Shown: positions 1 to 5,918 of the stretch, in pieces
Numbering within the stretch: the stretch's first letter is position 1
How the letters are laid out: each line of letters starts with the position of its first letter
Assembly: GCA_021107695.1 (NCBI GenBank)
Contig: JAIOSI010000209.1
Coordinates: 1-11,034, forward strand
Origin: a bacterium
GTDB taxonomy: Bacteria > RBG-13-66-14
Length of the DNA stretch: 11,034 nucleotides
Direction of reading: 5' to 3'
The notes under the pieces: generated by a model
Told to the model about the DNA's origin: nothing
Seen by the model: the letters and a program-made list of their open reading frames with translations, nothing else
Databases searched by the model: none
Position numbers and translations under genes: made by a program

Positions 1-2
1 CC

Positions 3-998
3 CGCCTTGCCGTGCTTTACGACGAAGCTGCGGCAGACAGACTCCGCCAGCGGGTGCGGGCAGAGGGTTACGATACTGAAGTCCTCGCAGGAGACGAGGG
101 TCTCCTCGCTCTGGCACGACTCGCCGAAGCCGACACCTTCGTCGCCGCCAGCTCCGGTTCCGTTGGGCTGGAGCCGACCCATGCCGCCATCCTTGCCGGG
201 AAGGACATCGCCCTCGCCAACAAAGAGGTCTTGGTCGCAGCGGGCAGCCTCTTTACCGATGCGGTGAAAAAAGCCGGAGTCAAGCTCCTCCCCGTGGATT
301 CCGAGCATTCGGCGATCTTCCAGTGCCTGACCGACCATCCGAAGAGCGAGGTGGAGCGGCTGATCCTCACCGCCTCCGGCGGACCGTTCCGGGAGCGGAG
401 CAGCCTCGAAGGCATCACCCCGGCGCAGGCCCTGAAGCACCCCAACTGGACGATGGGGGCGAAGATTACCATCGACTCCGCCACCCTCTTCAACAAGGGA
501 CTGGAGCTGATCGAGGCGCACTGGCTCTTCGGCATCCCCCGGGTTGATGTCGTCGTTCACCCTCAGTCCGTCGTCCACAGTCTGGTGGAGTTCGTGGACG
601 GCTCGGTGCTGGCGCAGCTCGGCGAGCCGGAGATGCTGCTGCCGATTCAGTACGCCCTCACCTGGCCCCGGCGTTCATCAGGTCCGGTGCCGAAGCTCAA
701 TCTACTGGAGCGGAACCGCCTCGATTTCCACGCCCCCAACGAGGAGCTGTTCCCCTCGCTGCGGCTGGCAAGGGAAGCCTGGCAGGCAGGAGGACTCGCC
801 CCGGCGCACCTCTCTGCCGCCGACGAGGTGGCAGTAGAGCTATTCCTCAAAGGGGAGCTGGCGTTCACCGACATCCCCCGACTGCTTGAACTCGTGATCG
901 AACGACTCGGCGCAGCCGACTACAGCACACTGGACGAGGTGCGTTTTGCTCTGGATGCCGGACGGGCAACGGCACGGGAGCTGGCGATGCAGATGTAG
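3..998 (+). CDS. dxr: 1-deoxy-D-xylulose 5-phosphate reductoisomerase, 5' end outside window
   Basis: Dxr (IspC) is the cytoplasmic enzyme that rearranges and reduces 1-deoxy-D-xylulose 5-phosphate to 2-C-methyl-D-erythritol 4-phosphate with NADPH, the committed step of the MEP isoprenoid pathway. The frame is open from base 3 and gives 331 residues. By comparison with the roughly 400-residue family, about 50 N-terminal residues, including the NADPH-binding GSTGSIG region, lie upstream. Family signatures are all present: ALANKEVLVAAG (about nt 210-245); PVDSEHSAIFQ with the metal-binding Asp and Glu (about 291-323); LTASGGPF (about 366-389); HPNWTMG (438-458); DSATLFNKGLELIE with the substrate-binding Ser, Asn, Lys and metal-binding Glu (about 474-515); and VVHPQSVVHSLVEF (about 549-590). 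No key residue is missing. The gene ends TAG at 996-998, and a hairpin repeat starts 7 nt later. Confidence 0.97.
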   Translation, partial: RLAVLYDEAAADRLRQRVRAEGYDTEVLAGDEGLLALARLAEADTFVAASSGSVGLEPTHAAILAGKDIALANKEVLVAAGSLFTDAVKKAGVKLLPVDSEHSAIFQCLTDHPKSEVERLILTASGGPFRERSSLEGITPAQALKHPNWTMGAKITIDSATLFNKGLELIEAHWLFGIPRVDVVVHPQSVVHSLVEFVDGSVLAQLGEPEMLLPIQYALTWPRRSSGPVPKLNLLERNRLDFHAPNEELFPSLRLAREAWQAGGLAPAHLSAADEVAVELFLKGELAFTDIPRLLELVIERLGAADYSTLDEVRFALDAGRATARELAMQM

Positions 999-1004
999 CT
1001 GTCT

Positions 1005-1069
1005 GTAGGGGCAGGCCCCTGTGCCTGCCCGATGATGGGAAAAGGGCAACCACGGGGGGTTGCCCCTAC
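1005..1069. repeat. Double-hairpin intergenic repeat of the GTAGGGGC family
   Basis: The 65-bp element is framed by GTAGGGGC (1005-1012) and its complement GCCCCTAC (1062-1069). Inside are two perfect 8-bp hairpins: GGGCAGGC/GCCTGCCC (1009-1016 and 1023-1030) and GGGCAACC/GGTTGCCC (1044-1051 and 1058-1065). It lies between the dxr stop and the next gene. No T-run follows, so it is not an obvious intrinsic terminator. Confidence 0.85.
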
Positions 1070-1100
1070 GAAACCGCAATTAACCCTATCGGAGTTTGTG

Positions 1101-1829
1101 ATGTTTGACGACACTGAACCAAAATATACCCTCGCCGGGTTTGTCCCGTTGTTGGGACTGCTCGGAGCGTTAGGCTTTGGGCTGCTGGCGTGGTTCGCCT
1201 TCGACTGGCTCAAGCTCCCCGGCATCCACACCGTCCTCTGGGTTCGGCTGAGCGTGAGCGGGCTGGCGGCGGTTATCGGGCTGCTCTTCCTGGGGCTGCC
1301 CTCGACGATCATCGCCGTGCCGGAGAAGAAGAAGCACATCTTCATGTCCCGGGACATCGGCATCGCTCTGGGCAAGCTGGCACTGCTGGCGTGGTTTTAC
1401 ATTGGGCTGCCCTGGGTAACCAGTTGGTTTACCGGAGGTTACAGCGAGAGCGTCCACGCCATTATGAACCTCGGTGCGTCGGGAGCAGGATCCGACGTTA
1501 TCTGGGATATTGTCAAGGTCGGCACCTTCACTCAATCCTTGGTGCTGCTGGCTCTGCTGCCGCTGCTATACCTCGCCGCGAACACGATGATGGCGTTCCT
1601 CTCCTCCTTTGATTCGGAGATGCCGGGGCTGCTCAAGGCGTTGGTATTCCTCGTCTGCGGACCGTTGACTCTGGTCTTGGGTCTCGGGGGAGCAGCTGCC
1701 CTCTTCTTCGCTATCTTCATGAACTTCATCGGCTCTATCGGGCTACTGTTGATTCTCCTCGGTTTCCTCGGAGCCACCGCAGCGGTCATCGGTATCTTCT
1801 ACATGATTTTTCGGAAGAAAGAGAAGTAG
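1101..1829 (+). CDS. Six-helix integral membrane protein of unknown function
   Basis: I do not recognise the family. The 242-residue product starts with a short acidic N-terminus (MFDDTEPKY), then shows hydrophobic segments near residues 10-33, 44-72, 84-106, 143-167, 177-207 and 209-237, and ends in the basic tail FRKKEK. A basic loop, PEKKKH (74-79), lies between helices 2 and 3. With no signal peptide, a six-helix inner-membrane topology is most likely. The ATG at 1101 is chosen because GGAG (1091-1094) sits 6 nt upstream. The same frame opens at an ATG at 1032, but that codon lies inside the 1005-1069 repeat. It could share a transcript with dxr (102 nt gap). Its closeness to an ECF transporter raises the idea of a substrate-binding S component, but nothing in the sequence shows that and it is long for one. 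Confidence 0.8.
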   Translation: MFDDTEPKYTLAGFVPLLGLLGALGFGLLAWFAFDWLKLPGIHTVLWVRLSVSGLAAVIGLLFLGLPSTIIAVPEKKKHIFMSRDIGIALGKLALLAWFYIGLPWVTSWFTGGYSESVHAIMNLGASGAGSDVIWDIVKVGTFTQSLVLLALLPLLYLAANTMMAFLSSFDSEMPGLLKALVFLVCGPLTLVLGLGGAAALFFAIFMNFIGSIGLLLILLGFLGATAAVIGIFYMIFRKKEK

Positions 1830-1961
1830 AGACCTTTGCAAAACCAGCTCTCCCTGTTATTTTAAGGTTGTAGTGCCTTTCAGCTTTGCAAGGGGCTAAA
1901 GCCACTTGTCTCAAAATCTTGCGTGGTTTTGATGATAAGATAAGGGGAGACTGTTGCAAAA
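1829..1961. repeat. Pair of 15-nt direct repeats resembling insertion-sequence ends
   Basis: GAGACCTTTGCAAAA (1829-1843) recurs as GAGACTGTTGCAAAA (1947-1961), 13 of 15 bases alike and in the same orientation. The motif recalls terminal repeats of some IS5-type elements, from memory only. There is no inverted partner and no transposase in the window. The first copy overlaps the TAG stop of the preceding gene by one base. It could be the remnant of an element end. Confidence 0.3.
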
Positions 1962-1981
1962 TGATACTTTTTCCGGACTGC

Positions 1982-2004
1982 CCCTCACCCCAGATGGGAG
2001 AGGG
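1982..2004. repeat. CCCTCACCC/GGGAGAGGG hairpin
   Basis: CCCTCACCC (1982-1990) and GGGAGAGGG (1996-2004) form a stem with one A-A mismatch around the loop CAGAT. Similar CCCTCTCCC/GGGAGAGGG hairpins are scattered in intergenic DNA of many bacteria. No T-run follows. Confidence 0.5.
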
Positions 2005-2037
2005 AGTACAGGTATTGCCCCCGTTGTACACCCGACC

Positions 2038-2065
2038 GTAGGGGCGTATTGCAATACGCCCCTAC
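2038..2065. repeat. Perfect 28-bp palindrome, GTAGGGGC family
   Basis: GTAGGGGCGTATTG (2038-2051) is followed at once by its exact reverse complement CAATACGCCCCTAC (2052-2065), with no mismatch. The outer eight bases of each arm are the same frame as at 1005-1069. It lies 56 bp upstream of the ecfT start codon and has no T-run. Confidence 0.9.
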
Positions 2066-2121
2066 CAGTAGCGTATTCAAAAAATGATGTCAAATCTTAT
2101 TGTATTCAAAGGTTTTGATAA

Positions 2122-2874
2122 GTGAGCTGCGCCCCGAAACACGGCTCTGGGTTTGTTTATGGAGACCGACCTCGCCCCCGATTTGCTCTGGCGGGCGGTC
2201 TTCTTTTCACCATCGCCGTGGCGGCTCTGCCAGCGAAGAGCCTCTTCGGGCTGCTCTGGCAGGGCGGGCTGCTTATAGTCATCTGGCTTCAGCTTCGCCC
2301 CCGCCCCAAAGCTACGCTGCGCCTGCTCTCCCGGAGCCTGCCGGTGCTGGTACTCATCACGGCGGGGCTGCCCTTCTTCGGGGTCGGAGAGATCGTCGGC
2401 AACATCCTCGGACTATCGATCTATGCCGACGGGCTGCGGCTCTGGAGTACGGTACTGGGTCGTGGGCTGCTGGCTCTGCTGACCCTGGCATCGGTGATGG
2501 CGACAATAGGACCGGGAACGGTAATCGTCGCTCTGGATCGCCTCCGCCTGCCTCGTGTCATCGTCGCGTTGTTCTCGGTGGCGTGGCTCCAGCTGCACCT
2601 GTTGCAGTCCGAGGCTCGTCGTCGCCAGCGGGCGATCCGATTGCGCAGCTTCGATGCTCCCCGTAAGGTACGTCGGCGTTCTATGGGCGGAGCGGTCAGC
2701 CGCCTCTTCCGCCGGAGCCTTGGGCGAGCTGACCGTCTCTTCGTGGCAATGCGCCTGCGGGGCGATGGCTCCCACCGCTTCACAAAAGGAAAACCAGCCC
2801 GCCTGGGGGACTGGCTCTTCGTATTCAACTGCGCCCTCGCCGGAGGAGTAACGCTGTGGCTGTATCTTCACTAA
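2122..2874 (+). CDS. ecfT: ECF transporter T component (EcfT/CbiQ-like transmembrane protein)
   Basis: EcfT is the membrane scaffold of energy-coupling-factor importers for vitamins or transition metals. It couples two ATPase subunits to a substrate-binding S protein. The 250-residue product has helices near residues 20-37, 41-58, 70-90, 112-131, 145-160 and 229-249. A basic cytoplasmic region (about 164-217) carries the two coupling helices: EARRRQRAIRLRSFD (164-178) and RADRLFVAMRLRGDG (202-216). The second keeps the Arg-Gly of the family's ARG motif; the first reads LRS instead, so its usual Gly is missing. The start is GTG at 2122 with AAAGG at 2108-2112. The gene overlaps the ATPase gene downstream by 19 nt, so the two are translated together. 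No S component is in the window, so the substrate cannot be named. Confidence 0.85.
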   Translation: MSCAPKHGSGFVYGDRPRPRFALAGGLLFTIAVAALPAKSLFGLLWQGGLLIVIWLQLRPRPKATLRLLSRSLPVLVLITAGLPFFGVGEIVGNILGLSIYADGLRLWSTVLGRGLLALLTLASVMATIGPGTVIVALDRLRLPRVIVALFSVAWLQLHLLQSEARRRQRAIRLRSFDAPRKVRRRSMGGAVSRLFRRSLGRADRLFVAMRLRGDGSHRFTKGKPARLGDWLFVFNCALAGGVTLWLYLH

Positions 2875-3578
2875 CATTGACGGCTTCTCGTGTTGAAGTT
2901 GACAGGCTTTCCTATACCTACGCCGACGGGCATCCCGCCCTGGCGGAGGTTTCCCTGAGCCTCGCTGCTGGTGAGCGGCTGGCGATCCTCGGTGGTAACG
3001 GAGCCGGCAAGAGTACCCTGTTGCTCTGCCTGACGGCGGTGATTCGCTATCGGGGCAGCCTCCTCGTTGACGGGATCGAGGCCCTGCGCCAGCCGAAGGA
3101 GGTTCGCCGCCGGGTCGGCTTCGTCTTCCAAAACCCCGGCGAGATGCTCTTCTCCCCCAACTGTCAAGAGGAGGTTGCCTACGGGCCGCTCTGTCAGAAC
3201 CGCGCCGAGGAGGAGGTCACCACCGAGGTAGAACGTTGGCTCCGCTGGGCGCGGCTCGACAAGAAAACCGATCAGCCACCCTTCTCCCTATCTTACGGAG
3301 AACAGCGCAGGCTGGCACTGGCAGCGGTACTCGCCTGCAAGCCCAGCCTGCTGGCTCTGGACGAGCCAACGGCAATGCTCGACCCCGCCGCTCGACGAGA
3401 GGTCATCACCCTGCTCCTCGACCTGCCCCAGACCCTCATCGTCTCCACCCACGATCTCGACTTCGCCCGCCGGGTCGCCCCCCGCGCCGTGGTGCTTCAC
3501 CACGGAAAGCTGGTGTACGACGGCTCCACGGCGAAGCTCCTCGACTCACCGAACCTCCACCAATGGCACCTGGGCTAG
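2856..3578 (+). CDS. ecfA: ECF transporter ATPase component (EcfA/CbiO-like)
   Basis: This 240-residue ABC ATPase powers uptake with the EcfT protein encoded upstream. All nucleotide-binding motifs are intact: Walker A GGNGAGKST (46-54), Q-loop VFQNP (90-94), signature LSYGEQRR (145-152), Walker B LLALDEP with catalytic Glu170 (165-171), D-loop MLDP (174-177) and H-loop His199 (STHD). The stretch LFSPNCQEEVAYGP (98-111) matches the EcfA/CbiO subfamily, where LFSPTV.EDVAFGP is usual. The normal NPDDQ after the Q-loop is NPGEM here. The GTG start at 2856 lies inside ecfT, with GGAGGAG (2842-2848) 7 nt upstream. Only one A gene is present, so a homodimer is expected, as in CbiMNQO-type systems. 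The stop codon is followed directly by a repeat cluster. Confidence 0.93.
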   Translation: MAVSSLTLTASRVEVDRLSYTYADGHPALAEVSLSLAAGERLAILGGNGAGKSTLLLCLTAVIRYRGSLLVDGIEALRQPKEVRRRVGFVFQNPGEMLFSPNCQEEVAYGPLCQNRAEEEVTTEVERWLRWARLDKKTDQPPFSLSYGEQRRLALAAVLACKPSLLALDEPTAMLDPAARREVITLLLDLPQTLIVSTHDLDFARRVAPRAVVLHHGKLVYDGSTAKLLDSPNLHQWHLG

Positions 3579-3822
3579 GCAACCAGCTTTAAGCTGGACA
3601 CAGGACTGGGCTTCGCCCAGAACCCCCTGGGCTTGACCGCTCCCGTTGCTCGCTCACAGACAGTGAAGCAGGGCGGACACACAGGTCCGCCCCTACAAAA
3701 CCTACAGGATTCTATATAAGGTCGGTCTTGTGATGCAATGCACTGCGTTGCCGCTCCCGCTGGTCGCTTACAGATAGCAGTGGTACTTGGGCTAGGTAAC
3801 GCCAAGATAACTTAATCACAAC
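3579..3822. repeat. Cluster of hairpin modules after ecfA
   Basis: No gene is visible from the ecfA stop to the next promoter. In order the stretch holds: an A module CCAGCTTTAAGCTGG (3583-3597); a linker containing CACA; the hairpin CTGGGCTTCGCCCAG (3606-3620); a variant of the CGCTCCCGCTGGTCGCT module (3638-3654); a GTAGGGGC-family hairpin (3671-3696); a B module on the minus strand (3729-3751); and an exact copy of the CGCTCCCGCTGGTCGCT module (3752-3768). Bases 3598-3623 recur exactly at 8498-8523. Confidence 0.85.
3671..3696. repeat. GTAGGGGC-family hairpin with GGGCGGAC/GTCCGCCC stem
   Basis: GGGCGGAC (3671-3678) pairs with GTCCGCCC (3685-3692), and CTAC follows as in the other copies. 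The left GTAG end is degenerate. The same stem sequence is used in the convergent hairpin at 9402-9435. Confidence 0.75.
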
Positions 3823-3851
3823 TGGACATTAACCTTTATTTCAACTATAGT
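3823..3851 (+). promoter_or_regulatory. Predicted housekeeping promoter of the cyclic-nucleotide-binding gene
   Basis: A -35 box TGGACA (3823-3828) and a -10 box TATAGT (3846-3851) are separated by 17 bp. Transcription would begin near 3858, giving a leader of about 54 nt before the ATG at 3912. It lies just past the repeat cluster. Confidence 0.6.
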
Positions 3852-3911
3852 GGGGGCGATAGGCAGGAAAGTGGTTCTCACTGACCAACCCTCCAGCCGA
3901 AGCGGGGAACA

Positions 3912-4358
3912 ATGATGACCTCAGAAGAACTCAAGAAAATCACCTTTTTTAGCACTATGGACAACAAAGAGCGAGCGAAGCTCCTTCCGCTGCTTCACGA
4001 GCATCGGGTTCCCGCCGGGCAGGCAATTGTTACCGAAGGCGAGCCAGGGCGGCGGTTCTACCTGCTAATCGACGGGCAAGCCCTGGTAATCGAAGAGCTT
4101 GACTCACACCGCGCCAAGCTCCTTGCCGAGCTGAAGAGTGGTGATGTCTTCGGCGAGCTATCCATCCTCGATGAGGGGACTCGCTCCGCCAGCGTCGTCG
4201 CCCAGAGCAACTGCATCCTTCAGTTCATCGCTGCCGACGAGTTCAAAACCCTGCTCCTCGAACAACCCGAAATCACGCTGAAGGTTGCTCAGGTGCTGGC
4301 ATCCCGGTTGCGCAACGCCGATAAAGAGATAAAGGAACTAACATTGTTCAACATCTAG
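3912..4358 (+). CDS. Stand-alone cyclic nucleotide-binding domain protein
   Basis: The 148-residue protein is a single CRP/cNMP-binding domain. A short N-terminal helix region (LKKITFFSTM, 8-17) leads into a beta-roll with the glycine turn EGEPGRRFYLLIDG (42-55). The phosphate-binding cassette GDVFGELSILDEGTRSAS (77-94) carries Glu82, which would bind the ribose, and Arg91, which would bind the cyclic phosphate. The usual Pro before that Arg is Thr. A C-terminal helix (about 118-143) follows. There is no helix-turn-helix, kinase, cyclase or channel domain, so it is not a CRP-type regulator. It probably senses cAMP or cGMP and acts through a partner. GGGGAA (3904-3909) precedes ATG 3912; ATG 3915 is the alternative start. 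The TAG stop shares its G with the first base of a repeat. Confidence 0.9.
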   Translation: MMTSEELKKITFFSTMDNKERAKLLPLLHEHRVPAGQAIVTEGEPGRRFYLLIDGQALVIEELDSHRAKLLAELKSGDVFGELSILDEGTRSASVVAQSNCILQFIAADEFKTLLLEQPEITLKVAQVLASRLRNADKEIKELTLFNI

Positions 4359-4392
4359 CAACGCGGTGCGCTGCACCACACTTTCGCGGCTG
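4358..4392. repeat. B-type hairpin module plus TCGCGGCT module abutting a stop codon
   Basis: The B module at 4358-4380 (GCAACGC, GGT, GCGCTGC, then ACCACA) begins at the last base of the preceding TAG. The TCGCGGCT module follows at 4384-4391. The next 70 bp show nothing clear apart from an AT-rich patch near 4395-4413. Confidence 0.8.
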
Positions 4393-4465
4393 AATCAATA
4401 GATACTTAATATACGCAGCCACGGTCTCTCGCTCGCCACTGCTCGCTTGTAAATAACACTTCACC

Positions 4466-4490
4466 GTAGGGGCGAACCTTGTGTTCGCCC
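4466..4490. repeat. GTAGGGGC-family hairpin with GGGCGAAC/GTTCGCCC stem
   Basis: GTAGGGGCGAAC (4466-4477), loop CTTGT, then GTTCGCCC (4483-4490). The right-hand CTAC is replaced by TCAG. It lies 34 bp upstream of the next start codon with no T-run, so it is not an evident terminator. Confidence 0.75.
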
Positions 4491-4524
4491 TCAGACAAAA
4501 AACACCCTTTCCCCCGGAGTTTCC

Positions 4525-4995
4525 TTGTCCCCCTGGTTAACCACCCTGCTGGTCTCGATGACCCCAATTGGCGAGCTGCGCGCCGGAATCCCCGTCGGTC
4601 TCACCGCCGGACTGCCCTGGTGGGAGGTCTATCTCATCGCCGTAGTCGGGAATCTGATTCCTGCCATCCTCCTGCTGCTCTTCCTGGAGCCGGTCAGCAA
4701 TTGGATGCGCGCGCGCTGGAAGTGGTCGGAGCGGTTCTTCACCTGGCTCTTCGAGCGTACCCGCAAGCGCGGCAAGATGATTGACCGCTACAAAGCCCTC
4801 GGCTTGATGATCTTCGTGATGATCCCCCTGCCGATTACCGGAGCCTGGACCGGCACCGCTGCCGCCTTCATCTTTGGCGTACCAAACCGCTACGCCATCC
4901 CGGCGGTCATCGGTGGCGTGATGCTTGCCGGAGTCATCGTAACCCTGGTCAGTCTCGGCGTAATTGGAATGGCGGATCTTATCCTGGCAGGGTAG
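4525..4995 (+). CDS. COG2426-type small membrane protein (putative small multidrug export family)
   Basis: The 156-residue protein matches the Sm_multidrug_ex/COG2426 family, whose export role is only a database name without firm biochemistry that I know of. Hallmarks are PIGELRAGIP (14-23), a re-entrant-looking polar loop, and PLPITGAWTG (101-110). Helices lie near residues 32-55, 93-118 and 124-148, with a basic cytoplasmic loop (62-90) between the first two. The start is TTG at 4525 with GGAG (4516-4519) 5 nt upstream. The frame also opens further upstream at 4479, but that region is repeat-derived. The last nine codons plus stop (GMADLILAG) are duplicated with two base changes at 5248-5276. 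Confidence 0.8.
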   Translation: MSPWLTTLLVSMTPIGELRAGIPVGLTAGLPWWEVYLIAVVGNLIPAILLLLFLEPVSNWMRARWKWSERFFTWLFERTRKRGKMIDRYKALGLMIFVMIPLPITGAWTGTAAAFIFGVPNRYAIPAVIGGVMLAGVIVTLVSLGVIGMADLILAG

Positions 4996-5276
4996 AAAAC
5001 GCGGGAACGAACGTTGTCAGGCTGGTTTTGTAGCCGCGATACTGTGTCCAGCTTCAAGCTGGCAACGCGGTGCGTTGCATCACAGTACCGGGCTTCGCCC
5101 GGAAAACCCTGAGATCGTCCGCTCCCGCTGGTCGCTATTCACTGATAAATAAGAGATTATGAAGCGAGTGTAACGAGCGTATGCGCGGAAGAGAACGTTG
5201 TTTGGCTAATTTCGTAGCCGCGAAGTGTGTCCAGTTTCAAGCTGGTCGGGATGGCGGATATTATCCTGGCAGGGTA
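4966..5276. repeat. Imperfect duplication involving the 3' end of the COG2426-type gene
   Basis: Unit A (4966-4994, the gene's last codons and stop) recurs at 5248-5276 with 27 of 29 bases alike. Unit B (5001-5062) recurs less well at 5185-5245, roughly four-fifths identical. Both are in direct orientation, but the order is A-B then B'-A'. Between them lie a B-type hairpin (5062-5084), CCGGGCTTCGCCCGG (5088-5102) and the CGCTCCCGCTGGTCGCT module (5120-5136). An open frame at 4964-5152 is made only of these repeats. I see no gene here. Confidence 0.8.
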
Positions 5277-5297
5277 AGGGTGGAGGTAATAAGCCAC

Positions 5298-5326
5298 TTG
5301 CTTTTCCGATGGCGGAGTAGTATCAT
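5298..5326 (+). promoter_or_regulatory. Predicted promoter of tRNA-Pro
   Basis: A weak -35 TTGCTT (5298-5303) and a good -10 TATCAT (5321-5326) are 17 bp apart. Transcription would start near 5333, about 9 nt before the mature tRNA 5' end. It lies just after the duplicated gene-end fragment, so the tRNA is probably its own transcription unit. Confidence 0.55.
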
Positions 5327-5341
5327 ACCGCCTCAAACGGT

Positions 5342-5418
<77 letters not shown>

Positions 5419-5445
5419 GCACCAGCTTGAAGCTGGACACAGTAT

Positions 5446-5493
5446 CGCGGCTAATAAACACGCAGGATTGGTGTTTATTGCCGCGTTTTGTTT
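5446..5493 (+). terminator. Strong intrinsic terminator of tRNA-Pro
   Basis: CGCGGC (5446-5451) pairs with GCCGCG (5480-5485), and AATAAACAC (5453-5461) pairs with GTGTTTATT (5471-5479), leaving one bulged T. The result is a 15-bp stem with a 9-nt loop. TTTTGTTT (5486-5493) follows directly. The left base of the stem comes from the TCGCGGCTA repeat module. Confidence 0.85.
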
Positions 5494-5648
5494 AGCTACG
5501 ACTGACTGCGCTGCCGCTCGTTGATCGCGCAGTCTCAGCGACTTATCATTACCGACGGATAGCGAACAGCCTCAAGGTGTTCTGGGCGAAGCCCAGCCCT
5601 GTGGTGCAGCGCACCGCGCTGCTGGTCGTTTGACAATATGGTTTTGGC

Positions 5649-5679
5649 GTAGGGACGAAGCTCGTCTTCGCCCTTTTTT
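5649..5679 (+). terminator. GTAGGGGC-family hairpin followed by a T-run
   Basis: GGG-A-CGAAG (5652-5660) pairs with CTTCG-CCC (5666-5673), leaving one bulged A, around the loop CTCGT. TTTTTT follows at 5674-5679. It has the form of an intrinsic terminator on the plus strand. It lies downstream of the tRNA terminator, so it may be a backup or incidental. The left GTAGGG shows it derives from the same repeat family. Confidence 0.55.
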
Positions 5680-5714
5680 CGTTGTGGGGAAATCAAACCC
5701 CTCGACAAATTTGC

Positions 5715-5740
5715 GGGCCGACCTAAAGGTCGACCCCTAC
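5715..5740. repeat. GTAGGGGC-family hairpin with CGACC/GGTCG stem
   Basis: GGGCCGACC, loop TAAA, GGTCGACCC, then CCTAC. There is one C-A mismatch in the stem. Bases 5719-5744 match 9347-9372 in 25 of 26 positions. Confidence 0.75.
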
Positions 5741-5837
5741 ATAAAACCTCGTGTTTGTTCAGAATACGCTGGCAGGGACGAAGCTTGTTTCTAACGAGAG
5801 GTTAAGCGTATCACTAAAGGAACAGCATTTGGCGTTG

Positions 5838-5867
5838 CTGACAACTAACAGCACTCCGTGCTAGTAT
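5838..5867 (+). promoter_or_regulatory. Predicted extended -10 promoter of the ligase-permease operon, with an inverted repeat
   Basis: A -35 CTGACA (5838-5843) and a -10 TAGTAT (5862-5867) are 18 bp apart, and TG (5859-5860) one base before the -10 makes it an extended -10 promoter. AGCAC-TCC-GTGCT (5850-5862) is an inverted repeat in the spacer that reaches the first base of the -10, where a repressor could bind. CTAAC (5845-5849) and GTTAG (5873-5877) form an outer pair around it. Confidence 0.55.
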
Positions 5868-5918
5868 CCACCGTTAGTTTGCTTGTTTCCCCGATTGAGC
5901 TAGCCGCTGCGAGGTAAT

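Larger units (their letters stand above)
5494..5837. other. Gene-free spacer with inverted copies of the hairpin modules
   Basis: No gene is visible. The stretch holds CTGGGCGAAGCCCAG (5582-5596) and a B module (5600-5622), both on the minus strand relative to most other copies. It also holds two GTAGGGGC-family hairpins (5649-5673, 5715-5740) and a half copy (about 5774-5787, AGGGACGAAGCTTG). The B module stem here is GCAGCGC/GCGCTGC, a paired change from GCAACGC/GCGTTGC elsewhere. Confidence 0.8.

Noticed and set aside
68..535. Antisense frame opposite dxr
   Set aside because: The sense strand encodes fully conserved Dxr motifs over the same bases; the antisense product is low-complexity and Ser/Arg-rich.
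1032..1100. N-terminal extension of the membrane protein from the ATG at 1032
   Set aside because: The ATG lies inside a hairpin repeat and has no fitting ribosome-binding site, whereas ATG 1101 has GGAG 6 nt upstream and begins the protein just before TM1.
2076..2104. Promoter TTCAAA / TATTGT before ecfT
   Set aside because: Spacing is 17 bp, but transcription would start near 2111, within the ribosome-binding site at 2108-2112, and both boxes are weak.
4964..5152. Open frame of 62 codons after the COG2426-type gene
   Set aside because: It overlaps the gene end out of frame and then runs only through repeat modules that recur elsewhere in the window without the same frame being open.
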